Shown here piece after piece: positions 27,785-37,018 of a stretch of 64,000 nucleotides of DNA. Positions within the stretch are counted from its first letter, which is position 1. Every line of letters begins with the position of its first letter. Source of the DNA: Massilia sp. GTDB lineage: Bacteria > Pseudomonadota > Gammaproteobacteria > Burkholderiales > Burkholderiaceae_D. The translations under genes and the position numbers were made by a program. Below the pieces are notes generated by a model, which saw only the letters and a program-made list of their open reading frames with translations, searched no databases and had not been told where the DNA came from. Location: the NCBI GenBank assembly GCA_025359245.1, contig JANYGW010000158.1:51189-115188 (forward strand), given 5' to 3'.

Positions 27785-28282
27785 ATGGCGCACTTGCAAA
27801 CGATCAGCCCTTGCCTGTGGTTCGACGACCAGGCAGAACAAGCGGCACAGCATTACATCGGTATTTTCCCCACGTCCTGCATCGTGTCGATCGCGCGCTA
27901 TGGCGAAGCGGGCTTCGACATTCATGGCCGCCCGCCCGGATCGGTGATGACGGTGGCGTTCGAACTGGACGGGCATGCTTTTACCGCCCTCAATGGCGGG
28001 CCGGTGTTCACTTTCAATGAAGCCATTTCGTTCCAGGTCTATTGCGACGACCAGCAGGAAATCGATCACTACTGGAACCATCTGCGCGAGGGCGGCCCGT
28101 CCCAGTCCCAGCAATGCGGCTGGCTCAAGGACCGCTACGGCGTGTCCTGGCAGGTCGTGCCGCGCGCCTTGCCCGAGATGATGACCAGCGGCGACCAGTT
28201 GCGCGCCGACCGCGTCATGACGGCCATGCTGGGCATGAAGAAACTCGACCTGGCCAAGCTGCAAGCCGCTTTCGACGGCTGA
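27785..28282 (+). CDS. VOC-superfamily protein (PhnB/3-demethylubiquinone methyltransferase-like)
   Basis: 165 aa from ATG 27785 with AGGAGA upstream. The PhnB-like glyoxalase fold begins SPCLWFDDQAEQAAQHYIGIFP and shows VMTVAFELDGHAFTALNGGP and GWLKDRYGVSWQVVP, all standard for this family. Despite database names mentioning ubiquinone methyltransferase, these proteins have no methyltransferase domain; the role is unknown, possibly metal-dependent small-molecule binding. Confidence 0.9.
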   Translation: MAHLQTISPCLWFDDQAEQAAQHYIGIFPTSCIVSIARYGEAGFDIHGRPPGSVMTVAFELDGHAFTALNGGPVFTFNEAISFQVYCDDQQEIDHYWNHLREGGPSQSQQCGWLKDRYGVSWQVVPRALPEMMTSGDQLRADRVMTAMLGMKKLDLAKLQAAFDG

Positions 28283-28347
28283 TGCACTAGCGTGGTGCGC
28301 CGGAGTGTGTTACCTTGTGGCAATATATTGTTAAGGGATTGCAAGCC

Positions 28348-28695
28348 ATGATTTTCGCTGCTGAAACTGAAGAGCGCTCGCTGCACGTCTTTCCCGATGC
28401 GGAAACGGCGGCGTCGTATTGCGATGGTCTGGCGGTCGAAGCAACGCTGTGGTTGTTCTGGGATGACAAGGGCGCGCCGCTGGCGCCCGAATTCACGGTG
28501 CCCAATCAGCGCGGCTTGTTTACGGGCACGAACGGCCTGTACCACCTGGTGCCGGCGGTCAGCGCTGCGCATCCCTTCCTGCAGGAGGCGATCGTGCAGA
28601 TACGCCAGGTGGTCGGCGAGTTCCCGTTAACGTATGTGCGGGCGGTCCAGGATTACCTGAACCGCCCGCAAGCAGGCCTGACTAGGCCCGGCTGA
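28348..28695 (+). CDS. Hypothetical protein
   Basis: 115 aa from the ATG at 28348, with AAGGG 11 bp upstream; a TTG at 28315 is also open. No signal peptide or membrane helix. FAAETEERSLHVFPDAETAASYCDGLAVE followed by WLFWDDKGAPLAPEF gives a compact alpha/beta appearance. Not assigned to a family. Confidence 0.75.
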   Translation: MIFAAETEERSLHVFPDAETAASYCDGLAVEATLWLFWDDKGAPLAPEFTVPNQRGLFTGTNGLYHLVPAVSAAHPFLQEAIVQIRQVVGEFPLTYVRAVQDYLNRPQAGLTRPG

Positions 28696-28700
28696 CGCTG

Positions 28701-29066
28701 TTAGTTGCGCAGCGGATTGTTCGGGTGCCTATCCTGCCCGTTCGGCACGCCATCGCCATCCTTGTCGCCGCGCGCCCAGTTGCCGCGCTGCATTTGCCAG
28801 CGGCCGTCATGCTCTTGCCACTCCGGTGCGTGATAGACATAGCCGCGACGCTCGCGCAGCCAGCTGCCGCCGATCCAGGTGTGGCGGTTGTGGCGCCATT
28901 CCCAGTGTCCCGGCGCCCACACATAACCACGCCGTGCCTCGGGCATGCGTTCTTCGCGCGGCGGCGGCGGTGCGGTGCGTACAATGACCACAGCGGCGCT
29001 GACCGGGATCGTGACGGCGCCGAATGACCCGGCGATCAGGGCAGCAAGCAGAATTTTCTTCATCAT
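28701..29066 (-). CDS. Secreted YXWGXW-type repeat protein
   Basis: 121 aa. The start at 29066 has AGGAG 6 bp upstream. Signal peptide (KKILLAALIAGSFGAVTIPVSA), then Trp-rich repeats GYVWAPGHWEWRHNRHTWIGGSW and GYVYHAPEWQEHDGRW as in the YXWGXW family of betaproteobacterial envelope proteins. The tail DKDGDGVPNGQD resembles a calcium-binding thrombospondin type-3 repeat. Function unknown. Confidence 0.85.
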   Translation of the reverse strand: MMKKILLAALIAGSFGAVTIPVSAAVVIVRTAPPPPREERMPEARRGYVWAPGHWEWRHNRHTWIGGSWLRERRGYVYHAPEWQEHDGRWQMQRGNWARGDKDGDGVPNGQDRHPNNPLRN

Positions 29067-29181
29067 GTTCATCTCCTGTAGGTGGACGTGCATCAGTTAT
29101 AGGCCTGGCCCAACTGTGTGTATGTGCGGAAACGCTCATTTGGGCTAGCCAGCCAACCATGTTTTCTTGCGGGTGAGTGCC

Positions 29182-30633
29182 ATGACCGTGTCCGATCCGC
29201 AATTCGACGTCATCATCGTGGGCAGCGGCTTTGCCGGCCTGTGCATGGCCGTGCGGCTCAAGCAGGCCGGCATCGACAATTTCATCATTCTCGAAAAGGA
29301 CCGGGAGTTTGGCGGCACCTGGTGGGCCAACCATTACCCGGGCTGCGCGGTCGATATCCCCAGCCATCTGTATTCGTTTTCGTTCGCCGCCAACGCGGCA
29401 TGGACGCGCCGCTTCGCGCGCCAGCAAGAGCTGCTGGCCTACACGCGGTCGATCGTGCGCGATTTCGGCCTCGACGGGCACCTGCGGGTCGGCACCGCGT
29501 TTGACGGCGCCGCCTTCGATGAAGCGGGCGGCTACTGGCGCGTGCGCACCAGCGGCGGCGCGCTCAGCGCGAAATGCGTGGTGGGGGCGGTCGGCGCGCT
29601 GAACCGGCCCGCGCTACCGAAGCTGCCAGGCCTGGCCGATTTTGCCGGCACCATGTTTCATTCGAGCCGCTGGGAGCACGGCTACGACCTGCGCGGCAAG
29701 CGCGTGGCGGTGATCGGCACCGGCGCCAGCGCGATCCAGTTCGTGCCCGAGATCGTCGGCCAGGTGGCGCGGCTGGACCTGTACCAGCGCACCGCGCCCT
29801 GGATATTGCCGCGGCCCGACCGCGCCATCGGCGCGCGCGAGCAGCGCCTGCTGGCGTCCTGGCCGCTGCTGCAGCGCCTGTGCCGCGCGCTCGACTACGC
29901 GCAGTTCGAGTCGCGCGCGATCCTGTTCGTGCACCTGCCGCGCATGCTGGGGCTGGTGCAGTGGCTGGCCCGGCGCCATCTGCAGCGGCAGGTGGCCGAC
30001 CCGGCGCTGCGCGCCAAGCTCACGCCCGACTACCGGCTCGGTTGCAAGCGCGTGCTGCTGATGAATACCTACTATCCGGCGCTGACGCGGCCGAATGTGG
30101 AACTGGTCACCGATCCGATCGCGCAGGTGCGCGCGCACAGCATCGTCACCGCCGGCGGCCAGGAGCGCGAGGTCGACGCCATCGTGTTCGGCACCGGCTT
30201 CGATGTCGAGCATGCGGTCAATGCGGCCGAGGTGCGCGGGCGCGGCGGCAAGCTGCTGTTCGCTGACGACAAGCAGGCCTACAAGGGCTGTGCGGTGGCC
30301 GGCTTTCCCAACTACTTTTTGATCACCGGCCCGAACACGGGGCTCGGCCACAATTCGATGATCTACATGATCGAATCGGGCGTGGCGTACGTGCTCGATG
30401 CGATCAAGGCGATCCGCGCGGGCCAGCTGCATTCGGTGGAGGTGAAGGAGGAGGTGCAGCGCGACTTCAACGCGGAGCTGCAGCGGCGCATGAAGGGGAC
30501 CGTGTGGAGCACCGGCTGCAAGAGCTGGTACCTGGACCAGGATGGCAGGAACTACACGCTGTGGCCGGGCTTCACTTTCACTTACCGGCGCATGACGCGC
30601 AAGTTCGATATGGAAAACTATGTGGTGAAATGA
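29182..30633 (+). CDS. Flavin-containing monooxygenase, Baeyer-Villiger type
   Basis: 483 aa FAD/NADPH monooxygenase. FAD site VGSGFAGL, NADPH site VIGTGASAIQF, and between them the Baeyer-Villiger fingerprint FAGTMFHSSRW (FxGxxxHxxxW). EFGGTWWANHYPGCAVDIPS is typical for type I enzymes. The ATG at 29182 is preferred over a TTG 15 bp earlier. It probably oxidises a ketone or related carbonyl compound; the natural substrate is not evident from neighbours. Confidence 0.93.
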   Translation: MTVSDPQFDVIIVGSGFAGLCMAVRLKQAGIDNFIILEKDREFGGTWWANHYPGCAVDIPSHLYSFSFAANAAWTRRFARQQELLAYTRSIVRDFGLDGHLRVGTAFDGAAFDEAGGYWRVRTSGGALSAKCVVGAVGALNRPALPKLPGLADFAGTMFHSSRWEHGYDLRGKRVAVIGTGASAIQFVPEIVGQVARLDLYQRTAPWILPRPDRAIGAREQRLLASWPLLQRLCRALDYAQFESRAILFVHLPRMLGLVQWLARRHLQRQVADPALRAKLTPDYRLGCKRVLLMNTYYPALTRPNVELVTDPIAQVRAHSIVTAGGQEREVDAIVFGTGFDVEHAVNAAEVRGRGGKLLFADDKQAYKGCAVAGFPNYFLITGPNTGLGHNSMIYMIESGVAYVLDAIKAIRAGQLHSVEVKEEVQRDFNAELQRRMKGTVWSTGCKSWYLDQDGRNYTLWPGFTFTYRRMTRKFDMENYVVK

Positions 30634-30636
30634 ACC

Positions 30637-30699
30637 CGTCGTCCTCGCGCATGGGAAACGCATGCGTTTCCCCCATGTTGAGGCTAACCCGGGGACGAA
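30637..30699. terminator. Dispersed palindromic element copy C with internal hairpin, between convergent genes
   Basis: The left arm CGTCGTCCTCGCG (30637-30649) is identical to copy A; the right arm is decayed (GGGGACGA near 30691). Inside is a second hairpin, CATGGGAAACGC against GCGTTTCCCCCATG, spanning 30650-30677. The whole 66-bp gap between the convergent monooxygenase and dehydratase genes is occupied by it, fitting a bidirectional terminator. No long U-run is seen. Confidence 0.6.
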
Positions 30700-31650
30700 T
30701 TAGCTGATCATCTGCGCGAACGTGGCCAGGTCCACGTTGCCGCCGCTGACCAGGATGCCCACGCGTTTGCCTTCGATCGGCACGATCCCGTGCAGCGCGG
30801 CGGCGGCGCCCAGGCAGCCGGTCGGCTCCACCACCATCTTCATGCGCTCGGCGAAGAACTTCATCGTGGCGATCAGCTGTGCATCCGATACAGTGACGAT
30901 GTCATCCACGTATTTCTGTATCACTTTGAAATTGTGTTCGCCCACGTGCGTCACCTTGGCGCCGTCGGCGATCGTGTCGGGCACCGCGATATGCACGATT
31001 TCGCCCTTGCGCAGCGACTGCTGGCCGTCGTTGCCGGCCTCCGGCTCGACCCCGATCACGATGCAGTGCGGGCTGAGCGCCTTGGCGGCGATCGCGCAGC
31101 CGGCCAGCAGGCCGCCGCCGCCCAGGCACACCAGCAGCACGTCGAGCTGGCCGGCTTCCTCGAACAGTTCCATGGCCGCCGTGCCCTGGCCGGCGATCAC
31201 GTCCGGATGGTCGTACGGCGGAATCAGGGTCATGCCCCGTTCAGCGGCCAGCTGGCGGCCGATCTGCTCGCGGTCTTCCGTGTAGCGGTCGTAGATGATC
31301 ACTTCGCCGCCATAGCCCTTGGTCGCCTGCACCTTCAGCGCCGGTGCATCGTGCGGCATGATGATGGCCGAACGGATGCCGGCCAGGTTGGCCGACAGCG
31401 CGATCGCCTGCGCATGGTTGCCCGACGAGTAGGTCAGCACGCCGGCCTGGCGCTGCGCGTCGGTAAAGCGGGCGATGGCGTTGCAGGCGCCGCGGAACTT
31501 GAACGCGCCGATGCGCTGGAAGTTCTCGCATTTGAAGAACAGCTGCGCGCCGCACAGCGCGTCGGCGGTGCGCGAGGTCAGCAGCGGAGTGCGGTGGGCC
31601 ACGCCGGCAATGCGCGCGGCGGCCGCTTCGATATCGCGATAGTCGATCAT
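30700..31650 (-). CDS. Threonine/serine ammonia-lyase (PLP-dependent dehydratase)
   Basis: 316 aa, fold type II PLP enzyme. Schiff-base Lys51 in RIGAFKFRGACNAI, substrate loop SSGNHAQA, and phosphate loop GGGGLLAGC. There is no C-terminal ACT regulatory domain, so it is of the short, catabolic type and should not be feedback-inhibited by isoleucine. Serine racemase-like activity is possible in this group. AGGAG precedes the ATG. Confidence 0.9.
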   Translation of the reverse strand: MIDYRDIEAAAARIAGVAHRTPLLTSRTADALCGAQLFFKCENFQRIGAFKFRGACNAIARFTDAQRQAGVLTYSSGNHAQAIALSANLAGIRSAIIMPHDAPALKVQATKGYGGEVIIYDRYTEDREQIGRQLAAERGMTLIPPYDHPDVIAGQGTAAMELFEEAGQLDVLLVCLGGGGLLAGCAIAAKALSPHCIVIGVEPEAGNDGQQSLRKGEIVHIAVPDTIADGAKVTHVGEHNFKVIQKYVDDIVTVSDAQLIATMKFFAERMKMVVEPTGCLGAAAALHGIVPIEGKRVGILVSGGNVDLATFAQMIS

Positions 31651-31671
31651 GGTCGCTCCTGTGGTGTGTTT

Positions 31672-33051
31672 TCAGGTTTCTGCCAGCGGCATCAGGATCA
31701 CGATGCGCAGGCCGCCGCCTTCGCGCGAGCCCACCTGCAGCTCGGCGTTGTGGCGGCTGACCACGCGCTGCACGATCGCCAGCCCGAGCCCGGCGCCATT
31801 GGCCTGGCCGCGCGCCGTGTCGAGCCGCGTGAAGGGCTTGAGCAGCTGTTCGACCATCTCGTCGGGCACGCCGGCGCCGTGGTCCTGGAATTCGATGACG
31901 GCGCGCTTGCCCTGGCCGCGCAGCTTGACCTTGCAGCTGATCTCCATCTCGGTGATGGCACTGGCGTCGGTCTTGCCGTAGCGGCGCGCGTTTTCGATGA
32001 TGTTGTTGAACACGCGCCGCAGGTCGGTGGCGTTGGCCATCACCAGCACGCCGGGCGCGATATCGGCGCTCATCGTCAGGTCCGGTATGCGTTCTGCTTC
32101 GCGCGCGATGTCCTGCAGCAGTTCGCTCAGGTCGACCGGCACGAACGTGGCCGCCTCGGTCGGCCTGGCGTAGTCGAGGAACTGGCCGATGATGGCGTCC
32201 ATCTGGCCGATATCGGATTGCATGCCTTCACGCGCCTCGGTGCTCAGCTTGGCCATCTCCAGTTCCAGCTGCATGCGCGCCAGCGGCGTGCGCAGATCGT
32301 GCGAGATGCCGGCCAGGATCACCGCGCGGTCCGATTCGACCTGCTGCAGGTCGTCGACCATCTGGTTGAAGCTGCGGTTCGCCTCGAGGATCTCCTTCGG
32401 GCCTTTTTCGGGCAGCGGATCGGGGCGCTTGCCCTGGGCGATCGCGCGCGCGGCCACCGTCAGGCGCGCCAGCGGCAGGTTGACCAGGCTGGAAATGAGG
32501 CCTGCGCCGAGCAGCGACAGCACGCCGACGACGCCGGCCCAGCCGATCCACTGGACGCCGGTCAGGCCTTCGATCCGTTCGCGCTCGAGCACCAGCCAGT
32601 ATTTGTCGTCGTCGATGTCAAAGCTGATCCAGAAGCCGGGCGGGCGTCCATTGACGCTGCCTGCAAAGCGCGTATCGGCGCCAAGGCGCTCCTTGACCAC
32701 TTTGGCGATATCGTTCATCAGGGGATTGGCCGGCAGCGGCTCGACCACATCGGTGTCTTCGAGCGTGAAGATGCGGATGCCCTCGTTGCTGACAAGCTCG
32801 AACAGCAGCTGCTGGCGCAACTCGGGCGCCGAGTTGGTCAGCGCGGTCTTGGTAATGGTGACCATGGAGATCAGCATTTCGGCCGTCTGCTGCACCTGCG
32901 GGCCGCGCTGGACGGCGCTGATCATGCCGATCCACGACGCCATCGAAATGGCCGTCAGCAGGCCGAGCAGCAAAAAAGTGCGCCAGAATAGCCCGCTCCT
33001 GAACCAGGTCAGGCGGGGCGGGCGGGGCGTCATCAGTTCACGCGAAAACAC
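31672..33051 (-). CDS. envZ: Osmosensor histidine kinase, EnvZ-like
   Basis: 459 aa membrane kinase. Two membrane helices (about 23-45 and 162-185) flank a periplasmic domain; then HAMP (LPLARLTVAARAIAQGKRPDPLPEKGPKE), H-box ISHDLRTPLARMQLE, N-box RRVFNNIIENARRYG and the G-boxes DHGAGVP and GAGLGLAIVQR. The GTG start shares one base with the regulator stop; an ATG 18 bp later is also possible. It phosphorylates and dephosphorylates OmpR in osmotic control of the envelope. Confidence 0.92.
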   Translation of the reverse strand: MFSRELMTPRPPRLTWFRSGLFWRTFLLLGLLTAISMASWIGMISAVQRGPQVQQTAEMLISMVTITKTALTNSAPELRQQLLFELVSNEGIRIFTLEDTDVVEPLPANPLMNDIAKVVKERLGADTRFAGSVNGRPPGFWISFDIDDDKYWLVLERERIEGLTGVQWIGWAGVVGVLSLLGAGLISSLVNLPLARLTVAARAIAQGKRPDPLPEKGPKEILEANRSFNQMVDDLQQVESDRAVILAGISHDLRTPLARMQLELEMAKLSTEAREGMQSDIGQMDAIIGQFLDYARPTEAATFVPVDLSELLQDIAREAERIPDLTMSADIAPGVLVMANATDLRRVFNNIIENARRYGKTDASAITEMEISCKVKLRGQGKRAVIEFQDHGAGVPDEMVEQLLKPFTRLDTARGQANGAGLGLAIVQRVVSRHNAELQVGSREGGGLRIVILMPLAET

Positions 33052-33827
33052 TAGCGTGGCTGGCCTTCAGGGATGAACACGTAGCCCAGTCCCCAAACCG
33101 TCTGGATGTACAGCGGCGAGGACGGATCCGGTTCGATCAGTTTGCGCAGGCGCGAGATCTGGACGTCCAGGCTGCGGTCGAACACTTCGTATTCGCGCCC
33201 GCGCGCCAGCTCCATCAGTTTTTCGCGCGACAGCGGCTGGCGCGCGTGGCGGGCGAACACCTTGAGCACGGAAAATTCGCCGGTGGTGAGCGGCACGGTC
33301 TCGCCGTTTTTCTTCAGCGTGCGGGTACCGAGGTCGAGTACGAACTGGCCGAATTCGAACGACTGCGGCGTTTCGGACGGCGCGCCCGGGATTTCGTCGG
33401 GGCCTTTGCGGCGCAGCACGGCGCCGATGCGCGCCACCAGCTCGCGTGGATTGAATGGCTTGGGCAGGTAGTCGTCGGCGCCCATTTCAAGGCCGACGAT
33501 GCGGTCCACGTCCTCGCCTTTGGCGGTGAGCATGATGATCGGGGTCTGGTCGCCGGCGCCGCGCAGGCGGCGGCAGATCGACAGGCCGTCTTCGCCTGGC
33601 AGCATCAGGTCGAGCACCAGCAGGTCGTAGCGCTCGCGCAGCCACAGCTTGTTCATGGCCGGCGCGCTTTCGGCGGTGGTCACGTTGAAGCCTTGTTCGG
33701 TCAGGTAGCGACGCAGCAGGTCGCGCAGGCGCACGTCGTCGTCGACTACCATAATCTTCGCGGTGTGGCCATTGGTGATCACGGCCGTTGTATTGGCGCC
33801 TGCGGTGGGGGTCGATTGTGAGTTCAT
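33051..33827 (-). CDS. ompR: Response regulator OmpR
   Basis: 258 aa. Receiver domain with acidic pocket VVDDDVRLRDLLRRYL and phospho-acceptor Asp in DLLVLDLMLPGEDG; the OmpR-type winged helix in the C-terminal half ends SRLRKLIEPDPSSPLYIQTVWGLGYVF. About 24 N-terminal residues before the receiver are Thr/Ala/Asn-rich, so the real start may be a little downstream. Coupled to envZ. Divergent from the small secreted-protein gene across 193 bp. Confidence 0.94.
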   Translation of the reverse strand: MNSQSTPTAGANTTAVITNGHTAKIMVVDDDVRLRDLLRRYLTEQGFNVTTAESAPAMNKLWLRERYDLLVLDLMLPGEDGLSICRRLRGAGDQTPIIMLTAKGEDVDRIVGLEMGADDYLPKPFNPRELVARIGAVLRRKGPDEIPGAPSETPQSFEFGQFVLDLGTRTLKKNGETVPLTTGEFSVLKVFARHARQPLSREKLMELARGREYEVFDRSLDVQISRLRKLIEPDPSSPLYIQTVWGLGYVFIPEGQPR

Positions 33828-34020
33828 GTCGCTATCAGATTTGTCATATTCATGTCGCTATGGTAACGTCTTATCGCCCAAGGGGTCGCGCGGCTGCGAA
33901 GGCATTACAAATTATTACAAACTTTACCCAATTCGTCTAACACCGAAAACTGTTCGGCCATACACTTGGGGCAAGCGATCAAGCTTATCTGTTTATCAGG
34001 CAACGCGGAAGAGGAATACC

Positions 34021-34452
34021 ATGAAAAACGCGCACATCAAGAGCAAGGCAGCACCAGGCGGGCAGCAGGGCGTGCAAACGTTCGTGCGCCGCTTTGCCGC
34101 ATGCTGCCTGATCGGCGTGGCTGCCATGTCCGCAGCGCAGGCCGGACCGCGCGACCGTGAGCGTGAGCGCGATCATGACGGCCAGTCCCAGCGCGAGGCG
34201 CCCCGCAATGAACGGGCGCAGCGCCAGCCCGAACGGCGCGCCGACGAGCGCCAGCAGCGCCAGTACGATACGCGTGCATACGAAGGCCGCTACGAAGACC
34301 CGCGCCGCAACGGACAGGTCCAGGAGCAGCAGAATGCGCAGAGCAATGCCGAGCGCCGCAGCGGGCGCCTGACGCCGGACGAACGGCGCGACCTGCGCCG
34401 CCAGATCAACGAGGCCGGGGCCGATATTTATCCAAGCCGCCAGCGCCGCTAG
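34021..34452 (+). CDS. Secreted Arg/Gln/Glu-rich hypothetical protein
   Basis: 143 aa. Start at ATG 34021 with AGAGGAA upstream. A signal peptide (FVRRFAACCLIGVAAMSAAQAG) is followed by a strongly charged, low-complexity region dominated by Arg, Glu, Gln and Asp (RDREREERDH-like, PERRADERQQRQ), probably disordered or helical. The C-terminal LTPDERRDLRRQINEAGADIYPSR is the most conserved-looking part. Function unknown; its position next to ompR may reflect OmpR control. Confidence 0.75.
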   Translation: MKNAHIKSKAAPGGQQGVQTFVRRFAACCLIGVAAMSAAQAGPRDRERERDHDGQSQREAPRNERAQRQPERRADERQQRQYDTRAYEGRYEDPRRNGQVQEQQNAQSNAERRSGRLTPDERRDLRRQINEAGADIYPSRQRR

Positions 34453-34462
34453 CGTCGCCTGT

Positions 34463-34508
34463 GTCGTTGCCGCCCCACGGCAACGACTTGCCGCCCCACG
34501 GCAACGAC
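34463..34508. repeat. Tandem 21-bp duplication forming a perfect hairpin
   Basis: GTCGTTGCCG (34463-34472), loop CCCCA and CGGCAACGAC (34478-34487) form a perfect 10-bp stem. The 21 bp at 34467-34487 are then repeated exactly at 34488-34508. It lies just after the secreted-protein gene and could terminate it, though no T-run follows. The rest of the gap to 34717 shows no gene. Confidence 0.65.
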
Positions 34509-34717
34509 GGCAGTTGCAACCCCGATTCGCCATTTCTACGGCCATTCATGCCCGCGCAAAACGTATTCTGTTGCGTCTTGCCTGCGAAGCATGCTAAAAA
34601 GGGGGCGATTGTTTCTTTATCTGCATAGCCGTAGTCATTTGCTCACCGCGACATGTTACGCTGCATAAATCTTACTAATGGCAAACTTACCTGCCTTTAA
34701 CGCAAGTTTTCTAGCGT

Positions 34718-36616
34718 ATGGAGCCCATAGTGTCGATCGATCCCTCTGTGTCCAACCCTGGGCAAGCGCCGCAAGGCGCTGCCGTCGCGGGGATAGACCA
34801 TTGCATCGTCAAGCGGCCGGACGGCGTCTATGCCGACCCCGGCGTGCTGTCGACCACACTCGCGGCAGCCATTAGCGGCGTATTTTCGAACAACAGCTAT
34901 TTCAGCGGCATTGACTATCCGGTCCTGATCAAGGCGCTCTACAACTACGGCCCCAACCTCGCGCGCTCGCTGTCCGGCGACGTGCTGATCCGTTTCGCCG
35001 ACGACATCCTGCCGTTCGACCCGATGCGGCGCCAGCTGTACAAGGCGGTCAAGCTGGGCGACGGCACGGCCGAATACTATTTCGAGCCGGTGGTGATGAC
35101 CGATCCGGCCGACCCGGACGGGCCCGGCGTGCCGGCGCGCCTGACCCTGGACGAATTCGTGGCCGACATGTGGGGCAAGGGCATCCGCTTCGGGATCGAC
35201 GTGGCCGCGCTGCGCGCTGCGCTCGAATCGTCCAAGGCCGAACGCGTCATCGTGGCGCGGCGCCTGGCGGCGCTGCCCGGCATCGACGCCCACATCATCG
35301 AAGTCTCGTCCGACCTGCACCGCAGCGACGCGCCGCGCCAGCTGGCCAACGGCAAGCTGGACCTGATGGCGTTCCAGAACCGCTTCCCGCAAATAAAAAA
35401 GGGCGTGAAGCTGCTCAAGAAAGTCCCGCGCAAGGACGGCGAGGTCGGCTTCGAGCTGTCGGGCATCGTGATCCAGCCGCCGATCCCCAAGGATGTCGAC
35501 TTGACCAGCATGGCAGGACCGGGCACCGTGATCGAGTCCGGCGCCGACGGCGAATTCCTGGTCTCGCTGCAGGCCGGTTTCCTGAACGCCGACAGCAAGA
35601 GCAGCAAGCTGTCGGTCGACGACAAGATCATCAGCCGCGATGGCGTCAGCTCGCGCACCACCGGCAACCTGCAGCTGACGGGCGACTACGAGGAATTCGG
35701 CGAGGTGCAGGAAAAGCGCGTGATCGAGGGCGAAAGCGTGACGATCCACGCCGACGTGTTCGGCAACATCGTCTCGCGCGGCGGCACCATCCTGTTGAAC
35801 AACAACCTGGTCGGCGGTTCGGCCCACAATGCGCGCGGCGACATCCGGGTCAAGGGCGTGGCCTCGGGCTCGGTGCTGCAGACGCAGTTGGGCGAGGTGG
35901 TCCTGAACCGCGCCGAAAGCTGCATCATTTCCGGCACCCGGGTCACCATCGAGCATGCGGCCAATTGCGAAATCATGGCCGACGAAGTGGTGATCCGCCA
36001 GGCCGAGGGCTGCGCCGTTGCCGCCCGCAAGGTCACCATTGAAAGCGCCGGGCCGCGCAAGCAGAGCGAGATGCAGATTTTCGCGATGGAGCCCGACAGC
36101 TCGCGGATCGACGAGGCGATCGAGGCGATGACGCTCAAGGCCGACGGCTTCGCCGCCCTGGTGGTGCAGCGCAAGGCCGACATGGATGCCATGACGGGCG
36201 AGCCGGAGGTGCGCAAGTACGTCATGCTCGCTTCCAAGATCCGCAAGAACGAGCTGACGCTGACGGCCGAACAGCTGCCCCAGTTCCAGAAGATGGCCGC
36301 TGCCGTGGGGCCCGCGCTGAAGGCGATCGCCAAGGTGTCGCTCGAGGTCAAGGCCGCCGAAACCGAGCAGCAGGCCGCGCTGGCGCTGGTGGGCCAGCTG
36401 GTCCAGCAGCGCAGCGACTGCGCCGGCGCCAGCGAGGTCAATGTCCAGGAACTGTCGGGCGACACGCAGCTGCGCTCGATGAAGTTCAATCCCGACGGCA
36501 GCGTGCTGTACGACCTGCCGTCCAAGGAAATCAAGGCGCGCCTGCGCGCCAACAGCGACCGCGGCGACATCATCCTGTCCGAGTCGGCCGGCGCGATCGC
36601 CTGGCGCAGCACCTAG
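34718..36616 (+). CDS. FapA-like (DUF342) family protein
   Basis: 632 aa cytoplasmic protein of the flagellar-assembly/FapA (DUF342) family. A central right-handed beta-helix-like region is visible from about 330 to 440, with repeats such as GNIVSRGGTILLNNNLVGGSAHNARGDIRVKGV and a chain of ILNRAESCIISGTRV-type turns. A helical C-terminal region (about 455-560) follows. Function of the family is not settled; it is usually found in motile, surface-associated bacteria. The downstream HDOD and CheW genes fit a signalling and motility neighbourhood. Confidence 0.85.
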   Translation: MEPIVSIDPSVSNPGQAPQGAAVAGIDHCIVKRPDGVYADPGVLSTTLAAAISGVFSNNSYFSGIDYPVLIKALYNYGPNLARSLSGDVLIRFADDILPFDPMRRQLYKAVKLGDGTAEYYFEPVVMTDPADPDGPGVPARLTLDEFVADMWGKGIRFGIDVAALRAALESSKAERVIVARRLAALPGIDAHIIEVSSDLHRSDAPRQLANGKLDLMAFQNRFPQIKKGVKLLKKVPRKDGEVGFELSGIVIQPPIPKDVDLTSMAGPGTVIESGADGEFLVSLQAGFLNADSKSSKLSVDDKIISRDGVSSRTTGNLQLTGDYEEFGEVQEKRVIEGESVTIHADVFGNIVSRGGTILLNNNLVGGSAHNARGDIRVKGVASGSVLQTQLGEVVLNRAESCIISGTRVTIEHAANCEIMADEVVIRQAEGCAVAARKVTIESAGPRKQSEMQIFAMEPDSSRIDEAIEAMTLKADGFAALVVQRKADMDAMTGEPEVRKYVMLASKIRKNELTLTAEQLPQFQKMAAAVGPALKAIAKVSLEVKAAETEQQAALALVGQLVQQRSDCAGASEVNVQELSGDTQLRSMKFNPDGSVLYDLPSKEIKARLRANSDRGDIILSESAGAIAWRST

Positions 36617-36619
36617 AAT

Positions 36620-37018
36620 CTATTCGCTGACCTTGCCGCGCATGGCCTTGGTCTGGCCGCTCCGGGTTTTGGAATCGAGCCGCTTGCGCTGCGAGCTGCG
36701 GGTCGGGCGCGTGGCGCGCCGCAGCGCCGGCAGCACGGCCACCCGGTCGACGATCTCCTGCAGGCGGCGCAAGGCATCGGCCTTGTTCTGTTCCAGGCTG
36801 CGCGACTGCTGCGCCTTGAGCACGATCACGCCGTTCTGGGTAATGCGCTGGTCCGACAGGGTCAGCAAGCGTGCGCGGATCGCTTCAGGCAGCGAGGAAC
36901 TGGCGATGTCGAAGCGCAGGTGGACCGCGCACGACACCTTGTTGACGTTCTGGCCGCCCGGACCCTGGGCCCGGATCGCCGTGAATTCGACTTCGGCCGG
37001 ATCGATCTGCGCCGTCAC
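36620..37018 (-). CDS. arfB: Alternative ribosome-rescue factor / peptidyl-tRNA hydrolase ArfB
   Basis: 132 aa, release-factor-like protein that frees stalled ribosomes lacking a stop codon. It has the catalytic GGQ in RAQGPGGQNVNKVSCAVHLRFD and the basic C-terminal tail (ARRATRPTRSSQRKRLDSKTRSGQTK) that enters the empty mRNA channel. The GTG start at 37018 overlaps the HDOD-gene stop (GTGA); the frame is open further upstream but that part is a shadow of the HDOD gene. Confidence 0.94.
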   Translation of the reverse strand: MTAQIDPAEVEFTAIRAQGPGGQNVNKVSCAVHLRFDIASSSLPEAIRARLLTLSDQRITQNGVIVLKAQQSRSLEQNKADALRRLQEIVDRVAVLPALRRATRPTRSSQRKRLDSKTRSGQTKAMRGKVSE

